From Solirubrobacteraceae bacterium (GTDB lineage: Bacteria; Actinomycetota; Thermoleophilia; Solirubrobacterales; Solirubrobacteraceae): a stretch of DNA of 58,960 bases. Shown in pieces: positions 35,844 through 43,623 of the stretch (the stretch's first letter is position 1; each line of letters opens with the position of its first letter). The notes below the pieces were generated by a model. That model made no database searches, was not told the DNA's origin, and saw only the letters and a list, made by a program, of their open reading frames with translations. A program made the position numbers and the translations under genes. Where the stretch lies: contig JAGIBJ010000049.1 of NCBI GenBank assembly GCA_017744415.1, positions 1 through 58,960 on the forward strand, read 5' to 3'.

Positions 35844-36259
35844 GCCGGGCGCTCCGTCTAGCGGAGCTGGGACGCCGGTCGGCGCCTGTGCGAGTAGTCG
35901 TTTCAAACTGCGCCAGCGCTGGATACCCCAACGGCTGGCACCCTCCTGGGGTGCCCGGCGTCGGGGGATGCCGTAGCCGTCTGCTTCCCGACACGTTTCG
36001 TGACCTGATCCCGAAAACGGGTTCCCCCGGGCAGGCGCAGTCCCGGTCCCGACACCAACCCCGTCCACTCGCCGACGCGGGCTGGCCGCCAGCGCCTCCC
36101 GGCCTCGATGACCACGCGATGGGCCGATTCCACGTCGCACCAGAGCCTCCGGGCGCGCAAGGGGCTCGTGTATGTCGTCCAGGACCTGCGTTCCGCATGC
36201 CGCAAACGACATACGCGCCCGCCGGAGGCCGCTCGTGCGGCGCGGCAGCCGCAGGCCGG
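35844..36259. other. 416-bp convergent intergenic stretch with two hairpins
   Basis: No gene is convincing. A hairpin GGCACCC/GGGTGCC at 35937-35955 follows the M20 stop by 93 bp and may end that transcript. GTATGTCGT (36170-36178) and ACGACATAC (36206-36214) form another pair 45 bp before the end of the TauE/SafE gene; its outer arm resembles the 19052 hairpin. The part at 35996-36034 contains a loose match to the repeat unit at 48329. Confidence 0.45.
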
Positions 36260-37075
36260 CTACCGCAGCAGGTTGACGATCGCGAGCGCGCCGACCACGA
36301 CGATCACGCCGCGCAGCGCGTTCGGCGGGAGGCGGCGACCGAGACGGGCCCCGAGCACGCCACCGGCGAGGGCGCCGAGGGCGATGAGTCCGGCGACCGA
36401 CCAGTCGATGCGGTCCCAGGCGACGATCACGAAGACGACGGCGGCGACCGCGTTGACCGTGGTCCCGAGGACGTTCTTGAACCCGTTGATCCGCTGGAGC
36501 GGCTCGGCCAGCAGTGCGCTCATGATGCCGAGCAGCAGCACGCCCTGGGCCGCGCCGAAGTACCCGCCGTAGACCCCTGCGCAGAACACCCCTCCAACCA
36601 GGGCCTGCGCCTGCCATGGGCCGCTCGGGAGGCCGGCCGGAGCCGGGGCCGGAGCGACAGCGTCGACTGCCGGGACCGCGGGCTCGGCAGTGTTCGCTGC
36701 CGCCCACCGCTGGATCCGCGGCCCGGTGATGACGAGCACGAGCGCGAGCAGAATGAGCGCCGGCACGATCGCTTTGAACGCCGACTCCGGGAGCGCGAGC
36801 AGCAGCAGCGCGCCGGTGATCGAGCCGAGGAACGACGCGGGGACGAGCCGCTTGATGAGGGCGCCCTGCCCCTCGAGCTCCTTGCGGTAGCCGTGGATCG
36901 AGCCGAAGCCACCGGCGACGAGGCCGATGTTGTTGCTGACGTTGGCGACGAGCGGCGGGTAGCCAAGGAAGAGCAGCGTGGGGAAGGTGATGAGCGTGCC
37001 AGAGCCGACCATCGCGTTGATCGCGCCCGCCGCCATGCCCGCGAAGACGATGGCGAGGGCGTCGAGCAGGGGCAC
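36260..37075 (-). CDS. TauE/SafE family sulfite exporter-like protein
   Basis: A 271-residue protein with about eight helices. Family marks are FAGMAAGAINAMVGSGTLITFPTLL near the start and, in the second half, FCAGVYGGYFGAAQGVLLLGIMS followed by NGFKNVLGTTVNAVAAV. Both inverted repeats of the fold are present, joined by a Pro/Ala loop (about 125-145). Members move small anions such as sulfite, sulfoacetate or similar. The GTG start is divergent from the epimerase gene, 32 bp apart. Confidence 0.9.
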   Translation of the reverse strand: MPLLDALAIVFAGMAAGAINAMVGSGTLITFPTLLFLGYPPLVANVSNNIGLVAGGFGSIHGYRKELEGQGALIKRLVPASFLGSITGALLLLALPESAFKAIVPALILLALVLVITGPRIQRWAAANTAEPAVPAVDAVAPAPAPAGLPSGPWQAQALVGGVFCAGVYGGYFGAAQGVLLLGIMSALLAEPLQRINGFKNVLGTTVNAVAAVVFVIVAWDRIDWSVAGLIALGALAGGVLGARLGRRLPPNALRGVIVVVGALAIVNLLR

Positions 37076-37107
37076 GCGAGGAGCCTAGGGCGAATAGACT
37101 CGCCGAC

Positions 37108-37521
37108 GTGTTCACCCGGATCGACCACATCGGCATCGCCGTCGAGAACCTCGACGAGTCCATCGCGCTCTACGACCGCGACTTCGACCTCAAGCTCGTG
37201 CACCGCGAGACGGTCGAGGAGCAGGGCGTGGAGGCGGTACTGCTCGATGTCGGCGAGAACCACGTCGAGCTGATCGCCCCGCTCGGCCCCGACACCGGCG
37301 TCGCGAAGTTCCTGGCCAAGAACGGCCCGGGCCTGCACCACGTCGCCTACCAGGTGGAGGACATCGAGGCCGAGATCGCTCGCCTCACCGCCGCCGGCAT
37401 CCGCATGATCGACAAGGAGCCGCGCACCGGCATCCGCGGGTCGCGCGTCGCCTTCATGCACCCGAAGAGCACGGCCAGCGTCCTGACCGAGCTCACCGAA
37501 CCCGCCAAGGGAGCCCACTGA
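37108..37521 (+). CDS. mce: Methylmalonyl-CoA epimerase
   Basis: A 137-residue VOC-fold enzyme interconverting (2R)- and (2S)-methylmalonyl-CoA in propionate metabolism. Metal ligands fit: His in RIDHIGIAV, Glu in HVELIAPLG region, His in GLHHVAYQV and Glu near the C-terminus. The motif GPGLHHVAYQVEDI is typical of this enzyme among VOC proteins. GTG 37108 starts it. A 69-residue gene follows two bases later and is coupled. Confidence 0.9.
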   Translation: MFTRIDHIGIAVENLDESIALYDRDFDLKLVHRETVEEQGVEAVLLDVGENHVELIAPLGPDTGVAKFLAKNGPGLHHVAYQVEDIEAEIARLTAAGIRMIDKEPRTGIRGSRVAFMHPKSTASVLTELTEPAKGAH

Positions 37522-37523
37522 CC

Positions 37524-37733
37524 ATGGAACGCATCTCGATCGGCTTCGCCGCCGGCCAGGTCCTCGCCCTCCGCGTCGAGGACGACGCCCTCAAGGGCCT
37601 CACCTCAGCGCTGACGGCCAACGAGACCTGGCACCAGGTCGAGACCGACGAGGGCGTCGTGAACGTCCGCGTCGACTCCATCGTCTACCTCCGCACGGAG
37701 AGCAGCGAGACCAAGGTCGGCTTCGGCCTCTAA
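37524..37733 (+). CDS. Conserved small protein downstream of epimerase
   Basis: A 69-residue soluble protein: MERISIGFAAGQVLALRV, then WHQVETDEGVVNVRVDSIVYLR. It looks like one compact beta-rich domain. I do not recognise a named family. It starts two bases after the epimerase stop and so is cotranslated. Its stop codon overlaps that of the convergent repeat-protein gene by four bases. Confidence 0.75.
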   Translation: MERISIGFAAGQVLALRVEDDALKGLTSALTANETWHQVETDEGVVNVRVDSIVYLRTESSETKVGFGL

Positions 37734-38713
37734 CTGTCGATCACGTCGTGCCCGCCCGGCGGCGGGCTGGGCCGGCGTGGCCGCATCCCTGGCAGGTTCC
37801 GGGCCACGCGGCCGATCGGATCCACGGCCTTGTGCAGGCTCTCGGCCGCGGCACGCATCTCGTCGACCGACTGACTGAGCTCCGGGAGGCCCTTCGTCGC
37901 GACGGCGAGTCCTTCGAGTGCGCTGGCGACGCCCGCGATCGTGTCGAGCGAATCGCCGAGCTCGCCGAGACGCTTGATCGAGTCCTCCAGCGCCCCGAGG
38001 GCGCGGATCGAATCGTCGAGCGCGGCGAGACGGGCGAGGGCATCGCTGAGATCCGCGAGGCGAGCGAGGGCGCTCGGGAGCGCCGTGAGCTGGCGGGCGG
38101 TCTCCTCATCGGAGAGCAGGCCCTGCAGCACGCCCTCCTCCTCGAGGAGCAGGTCGAGCACGCCGCCGTCGGCGACGAGCCGGTCGAGGATGCCTCCGTC
38201 CTGCATCACGAGTTCGAGCGGGCCGCCGGGCTTCAGGCCGCGGTCGACGGGGCCGCCCTCGGCGAGCAGCCGGTCGAGCACGCCGCCCTCGGTGAGCACG
38301 CGATCCAGCGCACCGCCGTCGGCGAGCAGCCGCTCGACCGGGCCACCTTCGGCGAGCACCCGATCGAGTGGGCCGCCGGGCGCCAGCGCGCCGCCCGCGG
38401 AGAGCAGGCGGTCGAGCGGGCCGCCCTCGGCGAGCACCTTGCCGAGCGGGCGGTCGTCACCGGTGAGCGCCGCGAGCTGCTCGAGCCGTGCGAGCGGGCC
38501 CTGCGGATCGCCGAGCACCGCGAGCCGCTCGAGTGCGCCGCCGGGGCGGGTGATCTCGTCGAGCCGGTCGCCGATGCCGTCGGGGCGGCGCACCGGCCCG
38601 TTCTCGGCGACGAGGTCGCGGAGGGCGAAGAGCACGTCGACGGCCGCGATCGATGCCCGCGCCGGCAGGAGCGCCAGGCGCGCCGGAGTGAGTGCGATCG
38701 AGACCAGGCCCAT
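37730..38713 (-). CDS. Protein with 10-residue Gly-Gly-x-Leu-Asp-Arg tandem repeats
   Basis: A 327-residue protein of unknown function. From about residue 92 to 199 there are roughly ten units of 10 residues, consensus GGPLDRLLAE, the DNA period being near 30 bp. A heptad-like helical region follows (about 205-300: ALARLADLSDALARLAAL, IRALGALEDSIKRLG), likely coiled coil, then a Pro/Arg-rich tail. ATG 38713 (MGLVSIALTP) gives a moderately hydrophobic N-terminus as in the 25172 protein; the frame is open to 38782. It ends the operon-like run of DUF2975 genes, but a 120-bp gap separates them. Confidence 0.8.
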   Translation of the reverse strand: MGLVSIALTPARLALLPARASIAAVDVLFALRDLVAENGPVRRPDGIGDRLDEITRPGGALERLAVLGDPQGPLARLEQLAALTGDDRPLGKVLAEGGPLDRLLSAGGALAPGGPLDRVLAEGGPVERLLADGGALDRVLTEGGVLDRLLAEGGPVDRGLKPGGPLELVMQDGGILDRLVADGGVLDLLLEEEGVLQGLLSDEETARQLTALPSALARLADLSDALARLAALDDSIRALGALEDSIKRLGELGDSLDTIAGVASALEGLAVATKGLPELSQSVDEMRAAAESLHKAVDPIGRVARNLPGMRPRRPSPPPGGHDVIDS

Positions 38714-38833
38714 CGCAGGACCGTACTGCCCGGCGGCGTCGTCGGGCGACGCCCTGATTTCGTCGCTTGGCTTGCCGGCCACGTCGCGACCAGCGCGGCG
38801 GGGTCACGGGCTCAGCCGACGGAGCCGCTGCGC

Positions 38834-39619
38834 TTACGGGCGTGCTGCGGGGGGCACGGCGGCGACGCGCGTCACCACTGCCCGAGCGGGCTCACGCTCG
38901 TGCGCCGGCAGCGCCTCGCGCCAAATGCGACCCAGCGCGAAGAGCGCGAGGCCGACCAGGATCTCGGTGGTCACGTCGGGCCAGCGGAATCCGGCCGTCG
39001 CGCCGGCGTGCGAGAGCAGCTGGCCGGTGAGCGCCCGCTGGATTGGGACGAGCACGAGCCAGCCGAGGCCGATCACCGCAGCGAGCGCGTCGACCAGCCG
39101 CACCGTCTCGCGGGTGAAGGCGAGACCGGCGGCGGCGCGCGCGAGGATGCGCCGGATCAGCTCGAGCGGGAGGGCGATCGCAACGACCGCGGAGACGAAG
39201 AGCGCCCAGGCCATGAGCTGGTCGGCGAGCGACGGGTCGAGCATTACCCTAAGGGTCGAGTTGAGGTCAAGGCCGAGAGCGGGTCCGTAGAGTTGGTGGA
39301 GCTGCTCCGTGATCTCCGTGCCCACAATGCCGGGACCCTTCGGCTGCCCGAGCACGACGACGAATCCACGCCCCACCTCCACCGGCCCGAGGCCAGCGGC
39401 CCGGCCACTGCCGACGAGGGCGATGAGCGCCGACGCAACCGCGCCTGCGACGGCGATGAGCACGAGCCCGCTGGCGAGCACCCGCGCCGCGACCAGCGCG
39501 CGCCGTTCGTCAGCTGCGCGGATCGCCCGCACACCTCGGAGCCCGGCGAGCACGATGGCGACGACTGTGAGCACCACGAACACTGCATCGATCCCGGCCC
39601 CAGGCGAATCCGCACTCAT
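38834..39619 (-). CDS. DUF2975-like membrane protein (divergent copy)
   Basis: A 261-residue protein with four helices and an extracytoplasmic loop between helices 2 and 3. The C-terminal part LVGLALFALGRIWREALPAHERE aligns by eye with the DUF2975 ending of its neighbours (LALSEVWRRGIDLQREAEATV) but lacks the final TV and has ~15 extra residues. ATG 39619 starts 43 bp after the XRE gene. Likely an older duplicate of the array. Confidence 0.7.
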   Translation of the reverse strand: MSADSPGAGIDAVFVVLTVVAIVLAGLRGVRAIRAADERRALVAARVLASGLVLIAVAGAVASALIALVGSGRAAGLGPVEVGRGFVVVLGQPKGPGIVGTEITEQLHQLYGPALGLDLNSTLRVMLDPSLADQLMAWALFVSAVVAIALPLELIRRILARAAAGLAFTRETVRLVDALAAVIGLGWLVLVPIQRALTGQLLSHAGATAGFRWPDVTTEILVGLALFALGRIWREALPAHEREPARAVVTRVAAVPPAARP

Positions 39620-39662
39620 AGCCCGTTGCTCGCCAGCCGAACGGCGCCCTTGAGGCAAGGGG

Positions 39663-39911
39663 CTACTCGGGCGGCGCCACCTCGAGCAGCTCTCCGGGCG
39701 TGCAGCCCAGCACGTCGCAGATGTCGGTGAGCGTCGAGAACCGCACCGCCCGCGCATGCCCGTTCTTGAGGATCGACAGGTTCACCGGGCTGATCCCCAC
39801 CTGCCGCGCGAGTTCGGCCAGCGTCATCCCCCGCGCCTCGAGGAGTTCGTCGAGCCGCACGACGATGCGGTGATCGGCCGGCTCGTCGTCCGGCTGGCTG
39901 CGGCGAGCCAT
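39663..39911 (-). CDS. XRE-family (YozG-like) transcriptional regulator
   Basis: An 82-residue regulator made almost only of a helix-turn-helix: LDELLEARGMTLAELARQVGISPVNLSILKNGHARAVRFSTLTDICDVLGCTPGELLE. This type (YozG) is typically paired with DUF2975 membrane proteins (YoaS type), exactly as here. The start overlaps the upstream DUF2975 stop as TGATG at 39909-39913, implying coupled translation. Probably binds the promoter of its own operon; the palindrome at 41688-41709 is the best candidate target. Confidence 0.93.
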   Translation of the reverse strand: MARRSQPDDEPADHRIVVRLDELLEARGMTLAELARQVGISPVNLSILKNGHARAVRFSTLTDICDVLGCTPGELLEVAPPE

Positions 39912-40795
39912 CAGACGGTCGCGTCAGCGTCGGCCTGCAACCGAATCCCGAAGCGCCACACCTCGGCCAGGACGAGAATCAGCAGGACCGCGGCGACCGA
40001 TCCGGCGGACACAGCGAATCCGTCATCCATCCCCGCGAGTGCAGCCGGATCGAAGTACTTGCGGATCAGACCATCGACGAAGTGGTCGGTCAGCGCCGGC
40101 ACGACGATCGTGGCGCCCGCCACCGCCAGCGCCAGCACCCGCAACCAGAGGACGGCACCGGACGAGAAGGGCCGCCGCAGAGCCGTAAGGCGCAGGATGC
40201 GTTCCAGCGCGACGGCCCCGAGGAGCACGAAGAAGAAGCCCGCCCACACGAGCCGGCTCACGCGTGACTCCACGTTCCCAGCCGGCCGCTCGACCTGTCG
40301 AACCAGACGCAGGCCGTCAATGTCGACATCGCCGAAGGCCTTGCGAAACACCTTCGCCGCAGGACAAACCGTCGAGTCGGCGGAGACCGGTGGGTCGTCG
40401 GCGGGATACGGGCGCGACTGCTGGGAGCAGATCTGGATCTCGGCATCGTGGTGGAGCACGAGCCATGGGCCGTCGTGCCATTCGACCTCCCCATCGCCGG
40501 CCGGGACGCTGTACCCGTACTCCTGGAATTCCAGTCGATCCCCGAGAGACCGGTCATCGAGACCCAACAGCGCGAAGGGCGCAACGAGCACGAAGAGCCC
40601 GATCCACAGCCGCACGAGCAGCAGTGCGACCGAGGCCGCCATGGCAGGCGGAGCCTGCTCTCTGTGTGCGCGCCACCGCGAGTGAGCGACTGCGCCGGTC
40701 AAGGCCACGGGAACGGCGGTAGCGAACACCCAAGGATGCGCGCCGACCACCGACGCCACATCGGGGAGCACCAGATTGCTGTCGGCGAGCACCAT
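39911..40795 (-). CDS. DUF2975 family membrane protein (copy 2)
   Basis: A 294-residue protein with about four helices and a ~130-residue extracytoplasmic loop that holds two Cys (IQICSQQ, STVCPAA). The C-terminus LVLAEVWRFGIRLQADADATV is the DUF2975 family ending. Both ends use TGATG overlaps (start 40795, stop 39911), locking translation to the flanking genes. Its loop sequence is unlike that of copy 1, so the array members share fold and ends but probably sense different things, which is inference. Confidence 0.82.
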   Translation of the reverse strand: MVLADSNLVLPDVASVVGAHPWVFATAVPVALTGAVAHSRWRAHREQAPPAMAASVALLLVRLWIGLFVLVAPFALLGLDDRSLGDRLEFQEYGYSVPAGDGEVEWHDGPWLVLHHDAEIQICSQQSRPYPADDPPVSADSTVCPAAKVFRKAFGDVDIDGLRLVRQVERPAGNVESRVSRLVWAGFFFVLLGAVALERILRLTALRRPFSSGAVLWLRVLALAVAGATIVVPALTDHFVDGLIRKYFDPAALAGMDDGFAVSAGSVAAVLLILVLAEVWRFGIRLQADADATV

Positions 40796-41589
40796 CAGAC
40801 CGTCGCCTCCGCTTCGCGCTGCAGGTCGATGCCGCGGCGCCACACCTCGGAAAGCGCGAGCACGAGCGCTCCGACAACGAGCGGCGCGAGAGGGATCGAG
40901 AAGTGATCGCCGATGGACTGCTCGTAGGCGCCGAGCATGAATCCGACGTCGTTGTCGTCGAGCAGCCACCTGGCGACCGTGTTGTCGGCCACGGAGGCGA
41001 TGTAGACCGCGCCGGAAACGGCGAATGCCAGCCACCGGAGATCTCGCACGTTCTGGTTCGCGAATGGGTCGCCCCGGCGCGAGCGCCCGAGAATGCGCTC
41101 CACCGCGAACAGCCCGATGAACCAGGGGAGGAGCGAGAGCGCAGCCGCGAGCAAGACCGCAGCAGTCGCGCCCGGCGGTGGCTTGGGAATCGGCACCTGG
41201 AAGTTGATCGCGGTAACCGCCGGCCAAAGCCGCCCACGTTCCCCCTGCGCCACGGCGGTGAGGCCGCGTTCGTTCAGAAGACGCGACGAGGGCACGCGAT
41301 CAGGGTTGATCCGGTCCGAGCGCAACTGCACCGCGATGCCGCCGTCCCCCGTCCGCACGCCGACCGACTGAGACCCGACACGAGCGCTGCCGTCCCAGGC
41401 TCGAAGGCAGTTGACGCCTACCACGAGCACCGACACCACCAGGATCCATCGCACCGTCCGGTGCGCGACGACGATCCAGGCGTCGCGCCGGCTCACGCGA
41501 CTCCAGAACGCGAGGACCACCACGGCGAACACCGCAGCGAGAGCAAGCTCGAAGTGGCCGAGCAGTCCGTCGATCAAGAAGGTGTCCAT
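40795..41589 (-). CDS. DUF2975 family membrane protein (copy 1)
   Basis: A 264-residue protein: helix LALAAVFAVVVLAF, helix IVVAHRTVRWILVVSVLVVGV, an extracytoplasmic loop of about 75 residues, helices near 150-175 and 200-220, and the family ending LALSEVWRRGIDLQREAEATV. ERILGRSRRGDPFANQN between helices 3 and 4 matches the same site in copy 2 (ERILRLTALRRPFSSG). The start at 41589 overlaps the stop of the short upstream ORF (TGATG). No other ribosome site is evident, so its translation depends on that ORF. Confidence 0.85.
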   Translation of the reverse strand: MDTFLIDGLLGHFELALAAVFAVVVLAFWSRVSRRDAWIVVAHRTVRWILVVSVLVVGVNCLRAWDGSARVGSQSVGVRTGDGGIAVQLRSDRINPDRVPSSRLLNERGLTAVAQGERGRLWPAVTAINFQVPIPKPPPGATAAVLLAAALSLLPWFIGLFAVERILGRSRRGDPFANQNVRDLRWLAFAVSGAVYIASVADNTVARWLLDDNDVGFMLGAYEQSIGDHFSIPLAPLVVGALVLALSEVWRRGIDLQREAEATV

Positions 41590-41687
41590 CAGACCGTCGC
41601 CTTCGCCTCGCGTTGCGCATCGATGTCGTAACGCTCGACGTCGGCGAACAAGGCGAACACGGCGAGCCGGAGGCGGGCGGGCATCAT
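41589..41687 (-). pseudogene. Truncated DUF2975 C-terminus, 32-codon ORF heading the array
   Basis: The frame reads MMPARLRLAVFALF then ADVERYDIDAQREAKATV, the same ending as the two intact DUF2975 copies (EVWRRGIDLQREAEATV), but everything before the last helix is missing. Its stop overlaps the next start as TGATG, as in the intact copies. It starts at ATG 41687, seven bases after a -10-like TATAAC, so it may be translated from a leaderless mRNA. It could be a decayed gene kept as a leader ORF that feeds ribosomes into the operon. Confidence 0.6.
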
Positions 41688-41709
41688 GTTTTTCGTTATA
41701 TCGAAAAAC
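41688..41709. promoter_or_regulatory. Operator-like palindrome over the -10 box
   Basis: GTTTTTCG (41688-41695) and CGAAAAAC (41702-41709) are exact inverted repeats with a 6-base AT centre, in an unusually AT-rich patch of a 70% GC region. It covers the -10 element and ends at the base before ATG 41687. Binding there would block transcription; the XRE regulator of the same operon is the natural candidate. Confidence 0.55.
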
Positions 41710-41724
41710 GTTATGCGCGCGCAA
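41695..41724 (-). promoter_or_regulatory. Probable promoter of the DUF2975 array (leaderless)
   Basis: On the minus strand TTGCGC (41724-41719) and TATAAC (41700-41695) are 18 bp apart. The A of ATG 41687 is seven bases beyond the -10, so transcription would begin at or next to the start codon. No Shine-Dalgarno sequence precedes that ATG, consistent with a leaderless mRNA. Confidence 0.55.
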
Positions 41725-41841
41725 CGTCGCGTCGCACATGCGTCCGGCGGCTTGATCGCGTGGCCGGGGCGCCGATAACGCGGGGAGCGAGTGTCCCGGT
41801 CCCGCGCGCTGCCCACCCGCCCGTACCCAGGAGCCGTCCCG

Positions 41842-42411
41842 ATGCAGCCAGCCCACGCCGCCACCAGCCCCGCCGCCGGCTGGTTCGCCGACCCGCACGC
41901 CCCGAACTTCGTGCGCTGGTGGGACGGGTTCCAGTGGACGCACCACGTGCAGCCCGCAGCCCCCGCCGCCCCCGCGCCGGCTCACGCATTGGCCCCCGTC
42001 GCCGCGGTGGCCCCCGGTGCAGCCGTCGGCGGCTTCGCCGCCACTCCCGGCATCGCCGCCCACCACGCCTACGCGCCCCAGCAGGCGGCCGCTCCCGGCA
42101 TCGCCGCCCACAACGCCTACGCGCCCCAGCAGTCCGCTGCGCACGCAGTGGCTCCCACGGCCACGCTTGCCGGGATGCCGTCCGCCGACGGCGGGTCGCT
42201 GATGGACGAGAACCCGCGGTCGATCGCGGCGATCACCATCGCGTTCATCTACCTCGCGCTCGCCATCACGACGGGCTTCGTCATCGCCGGCATCTGGCCC
42301 GCCTTCCTCACGTACCGCGCGTTCGAGCGCCGCGAGAAGCTCGCGCCCGTCGCCGCGCTGGCTGCGGTCGCGGCCATCGCCTTCGCCGTCACGCACTGGC
42401 AGACCAGGTAG
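41842..42411 (+). CDS. DUF2510 membrane protein with tandem 16-residue repeat
   Basis: A 189-residue protein. The N-terminus carries a DUF2510 motif, GWFADPHAPNFVRWWDGFQW, common in actinobacterial membrane proteins. An Ala/Pro-rich linker includes two exact-looking units of a 48-bp repeat (starting 42044 and 42092; protein PGIAAHHAYAPQQAAA). One or two helices close the protein (AITIAFIYLALAITTGFVIAG). AGGAG lies eight bases before ATG 41842. Divergent from the DUF2975 array. Function unknown. Confidence 0.8.
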   Translation: MQPAHAATSPAAGWFADPHAPNFVRWWDGFQWTHHVQPAAPAAPAPAHALAPVAAVAPGAAVGGFAATPGIAAHHAYAPQQAAAPGIAAHNAYAPQQSAAHAVAPTATLAGMPSADGGSLMDENPRSIAAITIAFIYLALAITTGFVIAGIWPAFLTYRAFERREKLAPVAALAAVAAIAFAVTHWQTR

Positions 42412-42499
42412 CCGAACGCCGACGCCCGGGCCGGACGCCGGCGACCCACCCCACCACGGCACGACCTGCGGCCGCCCCGGCGGCGTACGATGCCGCGCG

Positions 42500-43576
42500 A
42501 TGAAGATCGGGATCGTCGGAATGCCCAACGCGGGCAAGAGCTCGCTGTTCAACGCGCTCACGAAGGCGGGCGCGGAGGCGGCGAACTACCCGTTCACCAC
42601 GATCGAGCCCAACATCGCGATCGTGCCGGTGGAGGATGAGCGCCTCGACGCACTCGTCGAGCTGCTCGGTGCGAGCGAGAAGGTGGCCGACACCATCGCG
42701 TTCCACGACATCGCCGGCCTCGTCGCGGGCGCCCACAAGGGCGAGGGCCTCGGCAACCAGTTCCTCAGCAACATCCGCGAGACCGACGCGATCATGCACG
42801 TCGTCCGCTGCCACGGCGACGACAACGTGATCCACAGCGAGGGCAGCGTCGATCCGGCCCGCGACATCGAGACGATCGAGACGGAGCTGATCTACAGCGA
42901 CCTCGAGCAGGCCGAGAAGCGCCTGGAGCGCGTGATCCGCGCAGCCCGCGGCGGCGACAAGGCCGCCGTGGCCGAGAAGGCGTGGCTCGAGGAGCTTATC
43001 GCCGGCTACAACGCGGGCAAGCCCGCACGCTTCACGCCGATGCCGGACGAGGTCGACAAGGGCCAGACGGTGCAGCCGCTCACGGCCAAGCCGGTGCTGT
43101 TCGTCGCGAACGTCGACGAGGGCGACGACACCGTGCCCGCCGTCGTCGCCGAGCACGCCGCCGCCAACCAGGCCGAGGCCGTCGCGATCAGCTCGCGCAT
43201 CGAGGCCGAGCTCAGCGAGCTCGACGAGGAGGAGGCGGCGATCATGCGGGAGGAGCTCGGCGTCGCCGAATCCGGCCTGCAGCGCGTGGTCAAGGGCGCG
43301 TTCAGCCTGCTCGACCTCATGACGTTCTTCACCGTCGGCTCCGGCGTCCGCGGCCAGAGCTGGCACCTGCGCAACGGCCTCACCGTCTGGCACGCCGCCG
43401 GCGAGATCCACGGCGACATCCAGAAGGGCTTCGTACGCGCCGAGGTCGTGAGCTGGGACCAGCTCATCGAGGCCGGCGGCTACTCGCAGGCCCGCGACAA
43501 GGGCACCCTCCGCATCGAGGGCCGCGACTACGTGATGCAGGACGGCGACGTGATCACCGTCAAGCACACGAACTAG
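42500..43576 (+). CDS. ychF: Redox-regulated ATPase YchF
   Basis: A universally conserved Obg-related P-loop protein, 358 residues. G1 GMPNAGKSSLFNAL, then ANYPFTTIEPNIAIVPV, G3 FHDIAGLVAGAHKGEGLGNQFLSNIRE and the altered NKxD position FVANVDE, which favours ATP over GTP. The C-terminal TGS-like domain ends FVRAEVVSWDQLIEAGG ... GRDYVMQDGDVITVKH. It binds ribosomes and takes part in stress responses by family knowledge. A lone gene followed by the amidase after 47 bp. Confidence 0.97.
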   Translation: MKIGIVGMPNAGKSSLFNALTKAGAEAANYPFTTIEPNIAIVPVEDERLDALVELLGASEKVADTIAFHDIAGLVAGAHKGEGLGNQFLSNIRETDAIMHVVRCHGDDNVIHSEGSVDPARDIETIETELIYSDLEQAEKRLERVIRAARGGDKAAVAEKAWLEELIAGYNAGKPARFTPMPDEVDKGQTVQPLTAKPVLFVANVDEGDDTVPAVVAEHAAANQAEAVAISSRIEAELSELDEEEAAIMREELGVAESGLQRVVKGAFSLLDLMTFFTVGSGVRGQSWHLRNGLTVWHAAGEIHGDIQKGFVRAEVVSWDQLIEAGGYSQARDKGTLRIEGRDYVMQDGDVITVKHTN

Positions 43577-43623
43577 ACGCCGCCTGGCCGCCGCTCGTCG
43601 CCCAACTAAGCTGCCCGAGTCCC

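Noticed and set aside
35996..36034. Fourth copy of the 48329 repeat unit
   Set aside because: ACGTTTCGT and GAAAACG are present with a similar spacing, but the rest of the unit does not match; kept only as a remark on the intergenic region.
41589..41864. 91-codon ORF starting upstream of the DUF2975 remnant
   Set aside because: The part upstream of 41687 crosses the promoter and palindrome and has no similarity to the family; only the last 32 codons match.
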